Origin: Dyella kyungheensis
GTDB lineage: Bacteria > Pseudomonadota > Gammaproteobacteria > Xanthomonadales > Rhodanobacteraceae
Assembly: GCF_016905005.1 (NCBI RefSeq)
Contig: NZ_JADIKC010000005.1
Span: 248,001-312,000 of the forward strand
Length of the DNA stretch: 64,000 nt
Direction: 5' to 3'
The notes under the pieces were generated by a model. That model worked only from the letters and a program-made list of their open reading frames with translations. It made no database searches and was not told where the DNA came from. The number at the start of each line of letters is the position of its first letter. The first letter of the stretch is position 1. The translations under genes and the position numbers were made by a program. Below, piece by piece: positions 46,589-56,679 of this stretch.

Positions 46589-46647
46589 TGTGGGAGCGCA
46601 CTTGTGCGCGACAAACCTACGAAGCGGTAGGCCGCCGCGCTCCCACA
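46589..46647. repeat. Palindromic repeat, GGGAGCGCACCCTGTGCGCG family, shortened copy 4
   Basis: The left arm TGTGGGAGCGCACTTGTGCG and a right arm ending GCGCTCCCACA are inverted but partly eroded, with a short centre. It lies in the 224-bp folD-guaB gap. Confidence 0.7.
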
Positions 46648-46745
46648 GGGGAGCAGGCTCCGCGACCTTGAAAACTGCGACGTCAAACCACATGCAAGCG
46701 GCCATCCTGCAGCGGGTCTGGCCGACTTTTCGTTCATACGGAGTG

Positions 46746-48258
<1,513 letters not shown>

Positions 48259-48265
48259 GGGATAC

Positions 48266-48297
48266 GCGCCGGCCCGATGGCCGGCGCATTCGTTTTA
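48266..48297 (+). terminator. Hairpin between guaB and guaA
   Basis: The 9-bp stem GCGCCGGCC/GGCCGGCGC with loop CGAT is followed by ATTCGTTTT. The T-run is short, so partial termination is likely. A second weaker inverted repeat (GGCGACG/CGTCGCC, 48304-48325) follows. Confidence 0.6.
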
Positions 48298-48384
48298 ACG
48301 GGAGGCGACGCCCACGCGCGTCGCCTTCGCATTCACTGAATCAAGCGCGGGCAGGGCAAGCCTGCAGCGCACCGGAGCCGGACC

Positions 48385-49965
48385 GTGACCGACATCCATA
48401 GCGACAAAATCCTCATCCTCGATTTCGGCGCGCAGTACACGCAGCTGATCGCCCGCCGCGTGCGCGAGATCGGGGTCTACTGCGAAATCTGGGCGTGGGA
48501 CCACGACCCGGCTGAGATCGCCGCGTTCGGCGCCAAGGGCATCATCCTGTCCGGCGGCCCCGAGTCGACCACCTTGCCGGGCGCGCCCAAGGCGCCGCAG
48601 GAAGTGTTCGATGCCGGCCTGCCGATTCTCGGCATCTGCTACGGCATGCAGACGCTCGCCGCGCAGCTGGGTGGCGCCACCGAGGCTGCCGACGCGCGCG
48701 AGTTCGGCCACGCCGAAGTGGACATCGCGACGACCAGCCGCCTGTTCGCGGGCCTGAGCGACCACGACAGCGCGCATCGCCTGGACGTCTGGATGAGCCA
48801 TGGCGACCACGTGTCCAAGGCGCCGCCGGGCTTCGTGATCACCGGCACCACCGACCGCATCCCCGTCGCGGTGATGGAAAACGAGGACAAGCGCTGGTAC
48901 GGCGTGCAGTTCCATCCGGAAGTGACGCACACCAAGCAGGGCACCGCGCTGCTTAAGCGTTTCGTCACGGAAATCTGCGGCTGCCAGACGCTGTGGACCG
49001 CCGCGCACATCATCGAAGACCAGATCGCCCGCGTGCGCGAGCAGGTTGGCAACGATCACGTACTGCTTGGTCTTTCCGGCGGCGTGGATTCGTCCGTGGT
49101 GGCCGCGCTGCTGCACCGGGCCATCGGCGACCAGCTGACCTGCGTGTTCGTCGATACGGGCCTGCTGCGCTTCCAGGAAGGCGACCAGGTGATGGCCACC
49201 ATGGCCGAGCACATGGGCGTGAAGGTGATCCGCGTCAATGCCGCCGAGCGCTACTTCAAGGCCCTGGAAGGCGAGGCCGATCCGGAAGCCAAGCGCAAGA
49301 TCATCGGCCGCCTGTTCGTGGAAATCTTCGACGAGGAATCGGCCAAGGTCACCAACGCCGGCCACGGCCAGGTGAAGTGGCTGGCCCAGGGCACCATCTA
49401 TCCGGACGTGATCGAGTCCGCCGGCAGCAAGACCGGCAAGGCGCACGTGATCAAGAGCCACCACAACGTGGGCGGCCTGCCGGAGCACATGAAACTCAAG
49501 CTGGTCGAGCCGCTGCGCGAGCTGTTCAAGGACGAGGTGCGCCGCATCGGCGTGGAACTCGGCCTGCCGCGCGCCATGGTCTACCGCCATCCGTTCCCTG
49601 GCCCTGGCCTGGGCGTGCGCATCCTGGGCGAAGTGAAGCCCGAATACGCCGAGTTGCTGGCCCGTGCCGATGCCATCTTCATCGAAGAGCTGCGCGCCTG
49701 GGATCTGTACGACAAGACCAGCCAGGCCTTCGCCGTGTTCCTGCCGGTGAAGTCGGTGGGCGTGGTGGGCGATGCCCGAGCCTACGAATGGGTGATTGCC
49801 CTGCGTGCGGTCGAGACGATCGACTTCATGACGGCGCATTGGGCGCACCTGCCGTACGACTTCCTTGGCAAGGTTTCCAATCGTATTATCAATGAGTTGC
49901 GCGGTGTTTCTCGTGTCGTTTATGACATCAGTGGCAAGCCGCCCGCAACCATTGAGTGGGAGTGA
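48385..49965 (+). CDS. guaA: GMP synthase (glutamine-hydrolysing)
   Basis: GuaA aminates XMP to GMP. The 526-residue protein has an N-terminal class I glutamine amidotransferase (about 8-205; nucleophile C85 in GICYGMQ, HPEVTHT for the His-Glu pair), the ATP pyrophosphatase PP-loop SGGVDS at 231-236, and the C-terminal dimerisation domain ending KPPATIEWE. The start is GTG at 48385. It is complete and closes the purine pair. Confidence 0.98.
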   Translation: MTDIHSDKILILDFGAQYTQLIARRVREIGVYCEIWAWDHDPAEIAAFGAKGIILSGGPESTTLPGAPKAPQEVFDAGLPILGICYGMQTLAAQLGGATEAADAREFGHAEVDIATTSRLFAGLSDHDSAHRLDVWMSHGDHVSKAPPGFVITGTTDRIPVAVMENEDKRWYGVQFHPEVTHTKQGTALLKRFVTEICGCQTLWTAAHIIEDQIARVREQVGNDHVLLGLSGGVDSSVVAALLHRAIGDQLTCVFVDTGLLRFQEGDQVMATMAEHMGVKVIRVNAAERYFKALEGEADPEAKRKIIGRLFVEIFDEESAKVTNAGHGQVKWLAQGTIYPDVIESAGSKTGKAHVIKSHHNVGGLPEHMKLKLVEPLRELFKDEVRRIGVELGLPRAMVYRHPFPGPGLGVRILGEVKPEYAELLARADAIFIEELRAWDLYDKTSQAFAVFLPVKSVGVVGDARAYEWVIALRAVETIDFMTAHWAHLPYDFLGKVSNRIINELRGVSRVVYDISGKPPATIEWE

Positions 49966-49983
49966 GTTCCCGACTTCGGGGCG

Positions 49984-50010
49984 ACGGCGACTTTCTCAGA
50001 AAGTCGCCGT
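49984..50010 (+). terminator. Hairpin after guaA
   Basis: An 11-bp stem (ACGGCGACTTT/AAAGTCGCCGT) with loop CTCAG lies 18 bp after the stop codon, followed by AATTCGTT. The weak T-run makes it less certain as a terminator. Confidence 0.6.
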
Positions 50011-50036
50011 AATTCGTTGATATCAAAGGGACGTTG

Positions 50037-50390
50037 ATGATGGTGGACGAGGCCCGCAACGAGCTGTTGTTCTCCTACGGCACCTTGCAGCTCGAGCGCG
50101 TCCAGCTTGCGTCCTTCGGGCGCGTGCTCGAAGGCGAAGATGACGCCATGCCGGGCTACCGCCGGACGCTGATCGAGATCACCGATCCCGAGGTGCTGCG
50201 CCAGAGCGGCGAGCAATTCCATCCCATCGTCGCGCCCAGCGACAACCCGTCGGACGAAGTCGCCGGCAAGGTGTTCCGCATCACTGCGGCTGAGCTGGCC
50301 GCGGCCGATCGCTACGAGGTCGCCGACTACCAGCGGGTCGCCGTGCGGCTGAAGTCGGGCAAGCAGGCCTGGATCTACATCCAGGCCTGA
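50037..50390 (+). CDS. Gamma-glutamylcyclotransferase/AIG2-like family protein
   Basis: The 117-residue protein begins with the family motif LLFSYGTLQLERVQ (YGTL glycine loop) and continues with MPGYRRTLIEITDP, GKVFRITAAELAAADRYE (a conserved acidic residue that acts as base in active members) and YQRVAVRLKSG. It is likely cytoplasmic. Substrates in the family include gamma-glutamyl amines and amino acids; none is indicated here. An AAAGGG precedes the ATG at 50037. An in-frame ATG and GTG follow directly. Confidence 0.85.
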   Translation: MMVDEARNELLFSYGTLQLERVQLASFGRVLEGEDDAMPGYRRTLIEITDPEVLRQSGEQFHPIVAPSDNPSDEVAGKVFRITAAELAAADRYEVADYQRVAVRLKSGKQAWIYIQA

Positions 50391-50465
50391 GCGCACTCGC
50401 CAAGCAAGGTCCGCAACCCGCGGAAGGCGGTGTCGGATGTCGCGGTTTTTGCCCCCCGGCGCGGA

Positions 50466-51398
50466 TCACCCTGACGCGCTCAACGCATTGAACGCCTCCA
50501 TGTGCTGAACGATATGGCGCTGCAGTCGCTGCGCGGCGGCGGGCAGCGCACGACCGCGCCGGGCCACCAGTTGGGCCTGTACCTCGGTGAGCAAGGGGTG
50601 GGCCACGGGAATCGCTTTCAGGGTTCCGCGCTGGAGATCGTCGTAAACGGCAAAGGCGGGAAGCAGGGTCGCACCCATGCCGCAGCGGGCGAAACCGGTT
50701 AGGCAGATCAGGTGATCCGATTCCATTGCCAGCTTGAGACGTCGATGCTCGGCGGCTTCGATCTGCTCGACGATCTTGCGTGTGCCGAAGCCGGCATGCG
50801 CCAGCGCAAACGGATGCTCGAACAGAGTTCCGACCTGCAACAAGGTGGCTTCGGCCAGCGGATGCTGCGCGCATACCACCACGCACAACGGCTGCGGGTG
50901 GGACCGCACCTCTTTCAAGCGCCCCTGGTGCGAGTGAAAGCCGGGACCATAAATCAGGCCGAGGTGAACTTCATCCTGCTCGAGCCAGCCAAGGATGTCG
51001 TTGATGCTGCCCAGCTGCAGATGGATGGCGATGCCGGGATGCTGTGCATGGAACGGCTGCAGCACGTGTCGCATGAGGTCATCGGCAAAGCCCTGCACGG
51101 CGCCAATGCTTACTGTGCCGATCGACAAACCCGCCAGCGCATTCAAGCGCGACGCCAGCGATTCCTCCTGGGCCAGGTGGTTGCGGTAGTGCTCGATCAG
51201 CAAGCGGCCGGCTTCGGTCGGCTTGGCGCCACGGCGATTGGTTTCCATCACCGGCGTGCAAGTCACTTTCTCCAGCTCGGCGATCTGCCGGCTGACCACT
51301 GAAGGCGCGACGTCCAGGAAGTCTGCCGCTGCGCGCATGCTGCCCAGTCGCGCTGCTTCGAACAGATACTTCAGTCGGCCCATCGACAGACCATTCAT
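50466..51398 (-). CDS. LysR-family transcriptional regulator
   Basis: The 310-residue protein has an N-terminal winged helix (about 5-65; LKYLFEAARLGSMRAAADFL then PSVVSRQIAELE) and a two-lobed effector domain (about 90-295). An AAGGA six bases before the ATG at 51398 decides the start; an in-frame ATG at 51419 lacks one. It is divergent from an amidohydrolase with a LysR-type palindrome between them, so it most likely controls the amidohydrolase-MFS-GAF-porin genes. Confidence 0.9.
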   Translation of the reverse strand: MNGLSMGRLKYLFEAARLGSMRAAADFLDVAPSVVSRQIAELEKVTCTPVMETNRRGAKPTEAGRLLIEHYRNHLAQEESLASRLNALAGLSIGTVSIGAVQGFADDLMRHVLQPFHAQHPGIAIHLQLGSINDILGWLEQDEVHLGLIYGPGFHSHQGRLKEVRSHPQPLCVVVCAQHPLAEATLLQVGTLFEHPFALAHAGFGTRKIVEQIEAAEHRRLKLAMESDHLICLTGFARCGMGATLLPAFAVYDDLQRGTLKAIPVAHPLLTEVQAQLVARRGRALPAAAQRLQRHIVQHMEAFNALSASG

Positions 51399-51432
51399 TC
51401 GCAATCCTTGGCGAAACATCGAGAAGACAGTG

Positions 51433-51447
51433 TTGCCTTGAAGGCAA
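51433..51447. promoter_or_regulatory. LysR-type operator (perfect 15-bp palindrome)
   Basis: TTGCCTT-G-AAGGCAA is a perfect inverted repeat containing the T-N11-A LysR box (TGCCTTGAAGGCA). It lies 35 bp before the LysR start and 82 bp before the amidohydrolase start. Confidence 0.75.
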
Positions 51448-51528
51448 AGACGTTGTCAGGGCGATGTCATTGTTCGCATAGCAGGCGCTCAACACAATCG
51501 ATGCCACGGCCTACGAAGGGAATCGCCG

Positions 51529-52773
51529 ATGACATCGTTGACGTTCCGCAACGCGAGCATGTTCGACAGCACTACCGGCGAGCTTCTAACCGGCATGTCT
51601 GTGCGCATCGAGGACGAGACCATCACCGCCGTCGTCCAGGGAGATTTGCCTGACAACGGCGGAGCCAGCATTGCGCTCGACGGTCTTACCTTGCTTCCAG
51701 GATTGATCGATGCGCACGTGCATGTCACAGCGATCGTCGCTGACTTCTTCAAACTCTCATTGATGACGCAATCGCTGATTGCCGCCCACACCGAGACGGT
51801 GCTGGAGGCCATGCTTCGGCGTGGCTACACCACGGTGCGGGATGCGGGCGGGGCTGATTCGGGTCTGGTGCAGGCGATCGAACAAGGACATATCGTCGGG
51901 CCGCGGCTATTGATTGCGGGACAGGCCATCACGCAGACCGGCGGTCACGGTGACCCGCGTCCGCCACACTTTTCCCATGGCGGTTGCATCTGCTGCGGCT
52001 CGGCCGGCCTGCTCGGTTACGTCGCCGACGGCGTGCCCGAGGTTCGGCGGGCGGTACGGGAGCAGATCCGCAACGGCGCCCATCACATCAAGGTGATGGC
52101 CGGTGGTGGCATCTCGACGCCAAACGATCCACTCGACGGCCTGCAATTCTCCACTGAGGAACTGGGCGCAATCGTGGAAGAGGCGGACGCGGCCCGGACT
52201 TACGTGATGGCGCACGCGTATTCGCCGGAGGCGATCAGTCGGGCCGTGCGAGCGGGTGTGCGCTCGATCGAGCACGGCAACCTGCTCGACGAGCAGACGG
52301 CCGAGCTGATGGCGCGATACGGCGTTTATCTGGTGCCCACGCTGGCCACTTACGCGGCGTTGGCCGAGCGCGGCAGCGCGCTGGGCTGGGCGCCCGCCAT
52401 GCTGGAGAAGTGCGCCCAGGTGAAAGACCGCGGCCTCGAGGCGATACGCATCGCGCAGGCGGCCGGGGTGAAGATCGCGCTGGGCTCGGATCTGCTCGGC
52501 GACATGCACGATCTGCAGTGCGACGAACTCGTGCTGCGCCAACAGGTGATGTCGCCGGCGCAAGTCCTGCGCAGTGCGACTCACGTCAATGCAGAGCTGA
52601 TAGGAGCGTCGGGGCGGTTGGGCGTCATCGCCGAGGGGGCGTGCGCCGATCTGTTGGTCATGGACGGTGACCCTCTGCGCGATCTGCGCGCTTTCCAACA
52701 CGAACGCAATCTTCGGATGGTGCTCAAGGCAGGCAAGCCGGTGGTCGACCGACTCACTCGCGCGCCGGCCTGA
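51529..52773 (+). CDS. Metal-dependent amidohydrolase (Xaa-Pro/Xaa-Arg dipeptidase-like subgroup)
   Basis: A 414-residue cytoplasmic TIM-barrel amidohydrolase. The binuclear metal site is complete: H63 and H65 (DAHVHV), K188 as the probable carboxylated lysine (HHIKVMAGGG), H229 (MAHAY), H249 (IEHGN) and D321 (GSDLLGD). The flanking beta domain includes LLPGLIDAHVH and ADLLVMDGDP. Its subgroup includes Cc2672/Sgx9260-type dipeptidases and enzymes hydrolysing amide-bonded toxins. A CICCGS cysteine cluster at 153-158 is notable. GAAGGGAAT precedes the start. First gene of the divergent cluster. Confidence 0.9.
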   Translation: MTSLTFRNASMFDSTTGELLTGMSVRIEDETITAVVQGDLPDNGGASIALDGLTLLPGLIDAHVHVTAIVADFFKLSLMTQSLIAAHTETVLEAMLRRGYTTVRDAGGADSGLVQAIEQGHIVGPRLLIAGQAITQTGGHGDPRPPHFSHGGCICCGSAGLLGYVADGVPEVRRAVREQIRNGAHHIKVMAGGGISTPNDPLDGLQFSTEELGAIVEEADAARTYVMAHAYSPEAISRAVRAGVRSIEHGNLLDEQTAELMARYGVYLVPTLATYAALAERGSALGWAPAMLEKCAQVKDRGLEAIRIAQAAGVKIALGSDLLGDMHDLQCDELVLRQQVMSPAQVLRSATHVNAELIGASGRLGVIAEGACADLLVMDGDPLRDLRAFQHERNLRMVLKAGKPVVDRLTRAPA

Positions 52774-52885
52774 ACGGTCCAAACGCCGGACACGGCAACG
52801 CTGCGTGGCCATGGGGATGGCCGCGCTTCCCGTCCCATCGTCGTTCTCTTCAAACCGCGTCGCTCGCCGACGCAGGGGGGGTACT

Positions 52886-54253
52886 TTGTCATTCGTTTCG
52901 TCAAGAACGGAAAGCTGGCCGTACGCCAGCTACCACCGCCGCCTGTTCCTCATCGGTGGCCTGGGCTACGCATTCGATGCGATGGACACGGCTGTACTGG
53001 CTTTCATCCTGCCGGTGCTGCGCTCGCTATGGAGCTTGAGCAGCGCGCAGACCGGCGTGCTGGGCAGCGTGGCGTACATCGGTTTCTTCTTCGGTGCGCT
53101 TGGCGCGGGTTTGCTCGGCGACGTGTTCGGCCGGCGTCGCGTGATGATGTATGCGCTGGCCATCTATGCAGCAGCTTCGTTGGCCTCGGCGTGGTCGACG
53201 TCGTGGTCGATGTTCCTGGTCTTGCGCATCATCGCTGGCATCGGCACCGGGGCAGAGAGCGCCATCATCGCGCCGTACCTGGCGGAGTTCGTGGCCAAGC
53301 GCTATCGCGGCACCTTCGTTGGCGCGCTCACCGGTTTCTTCTCGTTCGGCTTCGTGGCCGCCGCGGCGCTCGGCTATTTCGTCGTCCGCTCATGCGCGGA
53401 AGGCTGGCGGGTCGTGCTCATCATCACCGCATTGCCGGTAGGCATGTTGCTGTGGTGGCGGCGCTCGCTCGATGAATCGCCGCGCTGGCTCGAAAGTCGC
53501 GGACGGCATGCAGAGGCGAGGGCGATCATCGCCAAGATCGAATCGACCTTCGACCAGCGTACGCCATCATCCGACACGGCAGCGGAGGCGGCGGCAGCGA
53601 GCGGAAAGGATCTGGGACGACCGTCGTTGAATGTTTTGTTGCAAGGCCTGTGGCACGGCAGGCAGGCGCGCGTCACGACGATGGCCTGGCTGATGTGGCT
53701 CTCGCTCACCTTCAGCTACTACCTGTTCTTTACCTGGATTCCCGGCCTGCTGATGCAGAAAGGGATGGGCATCACGCAGAGCTTCGGCTACTCGTTCATC
53801 ATCTATCTGGCGCAGATTCCAGGCTATTTCTCGGCAGCACTGCTGAACGAAAAAATCGGGCGCAAAGGCACCATCGTGCTGTACATGACGATGGGTACGG
53901 CCTTCGCCCTGGCGATGGCTTTCGCCCACGATCATCAGGCGATCCTGCTGGCCGGCGCGTGTCTCTCGTTTGCGATGAATGGCGCCTATGCCGGCGTCTA
54001 CGCTTACACGGCGGAAATCTTTCCCACTGCGATCCGTGCGATCGGTGCGGGCAGTTCGTCGGCAGTGGGGCGCATCGGTGCCATCAGTGCTCCGTTGCTG
54101 GTGGGACTGCTGTATCCGGTGCTCGGCTTCGGTGGCGTGTTCGCCATGACCACGGTGGTGCTGGCGGCAGGTGTGTGCGCGGTGATCCTGCTCGGGCCGC
54201 AGACCACGGGCTTGTCGCTGGAGGCCATCTCGGCAGAGGAGGGCAGCCCATGA
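52886..54253 (+). CDS. MFS transporter, aromatic-acid/MHS-like, second gene of the amidohydrolase cluster
   Basis: A 455-residue inner-membrane transporter with about twelve helices, opening ASYHRRLFLIGGLGYAFDAM, then DVFGRRR, and the late IGRKGTIVLY and AYTAEIFPTAIRAIG loops of the sugar/benzoate-type MFS. No ATG fits well. A TTG at 52886 preceded by a G-run is the likely start, and an in-frame ATG at 52811 would add 25 residues. Overlap ATGA with the GAF gene shows coupling. It probably imports the substrate of the amidohydrolase. Confidence 0.85.
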   Translation: MSFVSSRTESWPYASYHRRLFLIGGLGYAFDAMDTAVLAFILPVLRSLWSLSSAQTGVLGSVAYIGFFFGALGAGLLGDVFGRRRVMMYALAIYAAASLASAWSTSWSMFLVLRIIAGIGTGAESAIIAPYLAEFVAKRYRGTFVGALTGFFSFGFVAAAALGYFVVRSCAEGWRVVLIITALPVGMLLWWRRSLDESPRWLESRGRHAEARAIIAKIESTFDQRTPSSDTAAEAAAASGKDLGRPSLNVLLQGLWHGRQARVTTMAWLMWLSLTFSYYLFFTWIPGLLMQKGMGITQSFGYSFIIYLAQIPGYFSAALLNEKIGRKGTIVLYMTMGTAFALAMAFAHDHQAILLAGACLSFAMNGAYAGVYAYTAEIFPTAIRAIGAGSSSAVGRIGAISAPLLVGLLYPVLGFGGVFAMTTVVLAAGVCAVILLGPQTTGLSLEAISAEEGSP

Positions 54254-54735
54254 GGGATCATCTGCCCCACGAACTGGTCCTGATCGAACGGGCCTGCTTC
54301 CAGGCGAAAGGCACGCACGACGTATTCCATGCCGTCGACTCGGCGTTGCAACGCATGGTCGGACACCGGTTGCTGACGATTCTCGTCTACGACGATGCCA
54401 TGACCCTTGCCACGCGGCTCTATTCCAGCGATCCGGCGACCTATCCCGAGGGAGCGCTCGATCCGGTCGCATCGTCGGCCTGGGCCGAGCAGGTATTGCA
54501 TCTGGGCCTGCCGTTTGTCGGCCATAGCGAGGAGGAGCTTGCCTCGGTCTTCGCCTATCACCAGCGGCTGGCTTCTCTGGGCCTGGGCAGCGTCGTGAAC
54601 ATGCCGGTCCGTTGGCGCGGCAGGGTGCTCGGCAGCTTGAACATGCTCGATGCGCCAGGGCGCTACGCCCATCTCGAGATCGATCTCGTTCGAATCCTTG
54701 CCCACCTGGTCGTGCCGGCGTTGCTGGCCCGCTGA
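54250..54735 (+). CDS. Stand-alone GAF-domain protein
   Basis: The 161-residue protein is essentially one GAF domain (about 20-155), with the fold suggested by LLTILVYDDAMTLATRLYSS, PFVGHSEEELA, LGLGSVVNMPVRWRGRVLGSLNML and a closing helix. GAF domains bind small ligands such as cyclic nucleotides or aromatics. It has no output domain, so it may be a ligand-binding accessory of the pathway or a redox enzyme of the fRMsr type; the cysteines needed for fRMsr are not present. It overlaps the MFS gene. Confidence 0.75.
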   Translation: MRDHLPHELVLIERACFQAKGTHDVFHAVDSALQRMVGHRLLTILVYDDAMTLATRLYSSDPATYPEGALDPVASSAWAEQVLHLGLPFVGHSEEELASVFAYHQRLASLGLGSVVNMPVRWRGRVLGSLNMLDAPGRYAHLEIDLVRILAHLVVPALLAR

Positions 54736-54813
54736 ACCATCGCGTGGCTTCCCACGCATCGCTCGAAAGACCTCGCTTCAATCGTCTGTTCAATACACAG
54801 GGGTGGATTGGCC

Positions 54814-55944
54814 ATGAAAAGATTTGTCGCTGCAGCCGCGTTGACGATGGCGCTGACGTGCCACGCCGAAAATGCCGTTCTCTATGGAGTTCTGGACGAC
54901 GGCCTCACTTACACCACCAACCAATCGGGCCACAGCCAGGTCAAGCTCACCAATGGCGGTCTCGGCAGCAGCAAGTTCGGGCTGCTGGTCGATTTCAAGC
55001 TGGACAACGGCTATCGCGTGATCGGCCGTCTGGAAGGCGGCTTCGACATCAACACCGGCAAGCTCGCCAATGGCGGACGCGTGTTCGGGCGCCAGGCCTT
55101 TGCGGGAGTGGAATCGCCGTACGGCGTGGTAACGCTGGGGCGGCAGTACGATCTGGTGCTCGATTCGCTTATCGGTTTGTCGGGCGCCGGACGATTCGGT
55201 GGCGTGGCGGCGAGCCATGCGTCAGACCAGGACAACATGTGGGGAAGCTATTCGCTCACGGGTGTGATCAAGTACAACTCGCCGGTATTCGCCGGCTTCA
55301 AGTTTGCGGCACTGTACGGTCCCGCGGGCGGGGCGAGCGAGTCCACGGTGGGCAGCAAGCACTCGGTCAGCGTCAGCTATGCGAACGAGGCCCTGAGTTC
55401 GAGCGCGTTCTACTCCTATATCGGCAAGCCGGCGACGTCGCTATACGATGCGGGGGCGAGCCCCGTAGCGGGAGCAAGCTTCGTCAATCCGATCGCCAGC
55501 CCGATATTCCGCGGCTATGTTTCGGCGAAGGCGCTGGTGGAGACGGGTGCAGGCGTCAACTACCGCCGGGGCCAGGCACTGGTCGGGTTCACCTATACGT
55601 CGACCCGCTTCGAGGATGTGGTTCGCACGTCGTCGACACCGTTCTCGGGCACCGCCACGTTCAACAACTACGAGCTGCTCGCCACCTACAAGCTGACATC
55701 CGCGTGGCTGCTGGGCGCTTCGTACGATTACACCAAGGGCCAGACCGCGACCTATCAGCAATGGAATGCGGGCGCATGGTACAGCCTCTCCAAACAGGTT
55801 CTGCTTTATGCGCTGCTGTACCGCCAGCAGGCCACTGGCGTGGATTCGACGGGCCAGTTGGCGGTGGCGGCACTCCCCTATATGGGACCGTCGTCGACGG
55901 GTGAGCAGGCGGCCGCAAGAGTGGGCATGCGGGTGACGTTCTAG
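54814..55944 (+). CDS. General porin of the betaproteobacterial Gram-negative porin family
   Basis: The 376-residue outer-membrane protein has a signal peptide (MKRFVAAAALTMALTCHA, cleavage before EN) and a beta-barrel with VLYGVLDDGLTYTTN first strand, SSKFGLLVDFKLDNGYRVIG, GRQAFAGVESPYGVVTLGRQ and a C-terminal strand ending VGMRVTF with the terminal Phe needed for BAM recognition. This Burkholderia/Bordetella-like type is uncommon in Xanthomonadales. As last gene of the cluster it could admit the substrate across the outer membrane. Confidence 0.88.
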   Translation: MKRFVAAAALTMALTCHAENAVLYGVLDDGLTYTTNQSGHSQVKLTNGGLGSSKFGLLVDFKLDNGYRVIGRLEGGFDINTGKLANGGRVFGRQAFAGVESPYGVVTLGRQYDLVLDSLIGLSGAGRFGGVAASHASDQDNMWGSYSLTGVIKYNSPVFAGFKFAALYGPAGGASESTVGSKHSVSVSYANEALSSSAFYSYIGKPATSLYDAGASPVAGASFVNPIASPIFRGYVSAKALVETGAGVNYRRGQALVGFTYTSTRFEDVVRTSSTPFSGTATFNNYELLATYKLTSAWLLGASYDYTKGQTATYQQWNAGAWYSLSKQVLLYALLYRQQATGVDSTGQLAVAALPYMGPSSTGEQAAARVGMRVTF

Positions 55945-55960
55945 TCGCTGGTGGCGACCT

Positions 55961-56659
55961 TCACCACGGCACGGTTTCGCCCTGGTAGTCGAGGTACTGC
56001 AGGCCGCGGCGGCCGGCCTGCGAGGCCACCACGTCCACCACGCGCGGGATGCTGTCGCTGACGTCGAGTGGCGCGCCTGCGCCACCCATGTCCGTGCGCA
56101 CCCAGCCGGGCGCGATCAGCAGCAGCGTGCGTGGGCTCGCGCTGTGGCGGGCCGCGTAGCTGCGCATCAGGGTGTTGAGCGCGGCCTTGCTGGCCCGATA
56201 GCCCTCCCAGCCGCCGCCGGTGTTGTCGCTGACGCTGCCCAGTTCCGACGACATGGCCACGATGGTGCCGCGTGGTGCCACCAGCGCGTCGAACGCCTCG
56301 ATGATGCGGATGGGGCTGAGTGCGTTGGTCACCATCATGCGGGTGAAGGCGTCGGTATCGATCTCGGTCATCGACTTGTCCGGGTCGATGGCGACGCCGG
56401 CATTGACGAACAGCACGTCGAGCGTGCGGCCATCCAGTCGTTGACGCAGGGCGGCCACGTCGCTCGGTATATCGATGTCGAGTGGTTCGATCTCGAGCCG
56501 GCCGCCGGCCGCTGCCTTGAGGTCGTGCAGCTTGGTGCGTGCCGATCCGCGCACGGTGGCGATGACGTGCCAGCCGCGCTTGAGATATTCGGCGGCCAGG
56601 GCGAGACCCAGCCCACGCGAGGCGCCGACGATGAATGCGGTCTGCGGCTTCGTTGTCAT
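55961..56659 (-). CDS. Short-chain dehydrogenase/reductase
   Basis: The 232-residue Rossmann enzyme has the NAD(P) loop GASRGLGLALA near 12, VLFVNAG, and the catalytic Ser (SSELGS), Tyr and Lys (GYRASKAAL). A GW insert precedes the tyrosine. It lies 20 bp downstream of the NmrA-like gene, both probably under the divergent LysR regulator. Substrate unknown. The stop is 16 bp from the convergent porin. Confidence 0.88.
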   Translation of the reverse strand: MTTKPQTAFIVGASRGLGLALAAEYLKRGWHVIATVRGSARTKLHDLKAAAGGRLEIEPLDIDIPSDVAALRQRLDGRTLDVLFVNAGVAIDPDKSMTEIDTDAFTRMMVTNALSPIRIIEAFDALVAPRGTIVAMSSELGSVSDNTGGGWEGYRASKAALNTLMRSYAARHSASPRTLLLIAPGWVRTDMGGAGAPLDVSDSIPRVVDVVASQAGRRGLQYLDYQGETVPW

Positions 56660-56679
56660 AAGTGCCTCGCCATGGGACG

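Noticed and set aside
52667-52885. Upstream extension of the MFS gene into the end of the amidohydrolase
   Set aside because: The extra residues are Arg/Ser-rich and unlike an MFS N-terminus; the conserved part begins just after the TTG at 52886.
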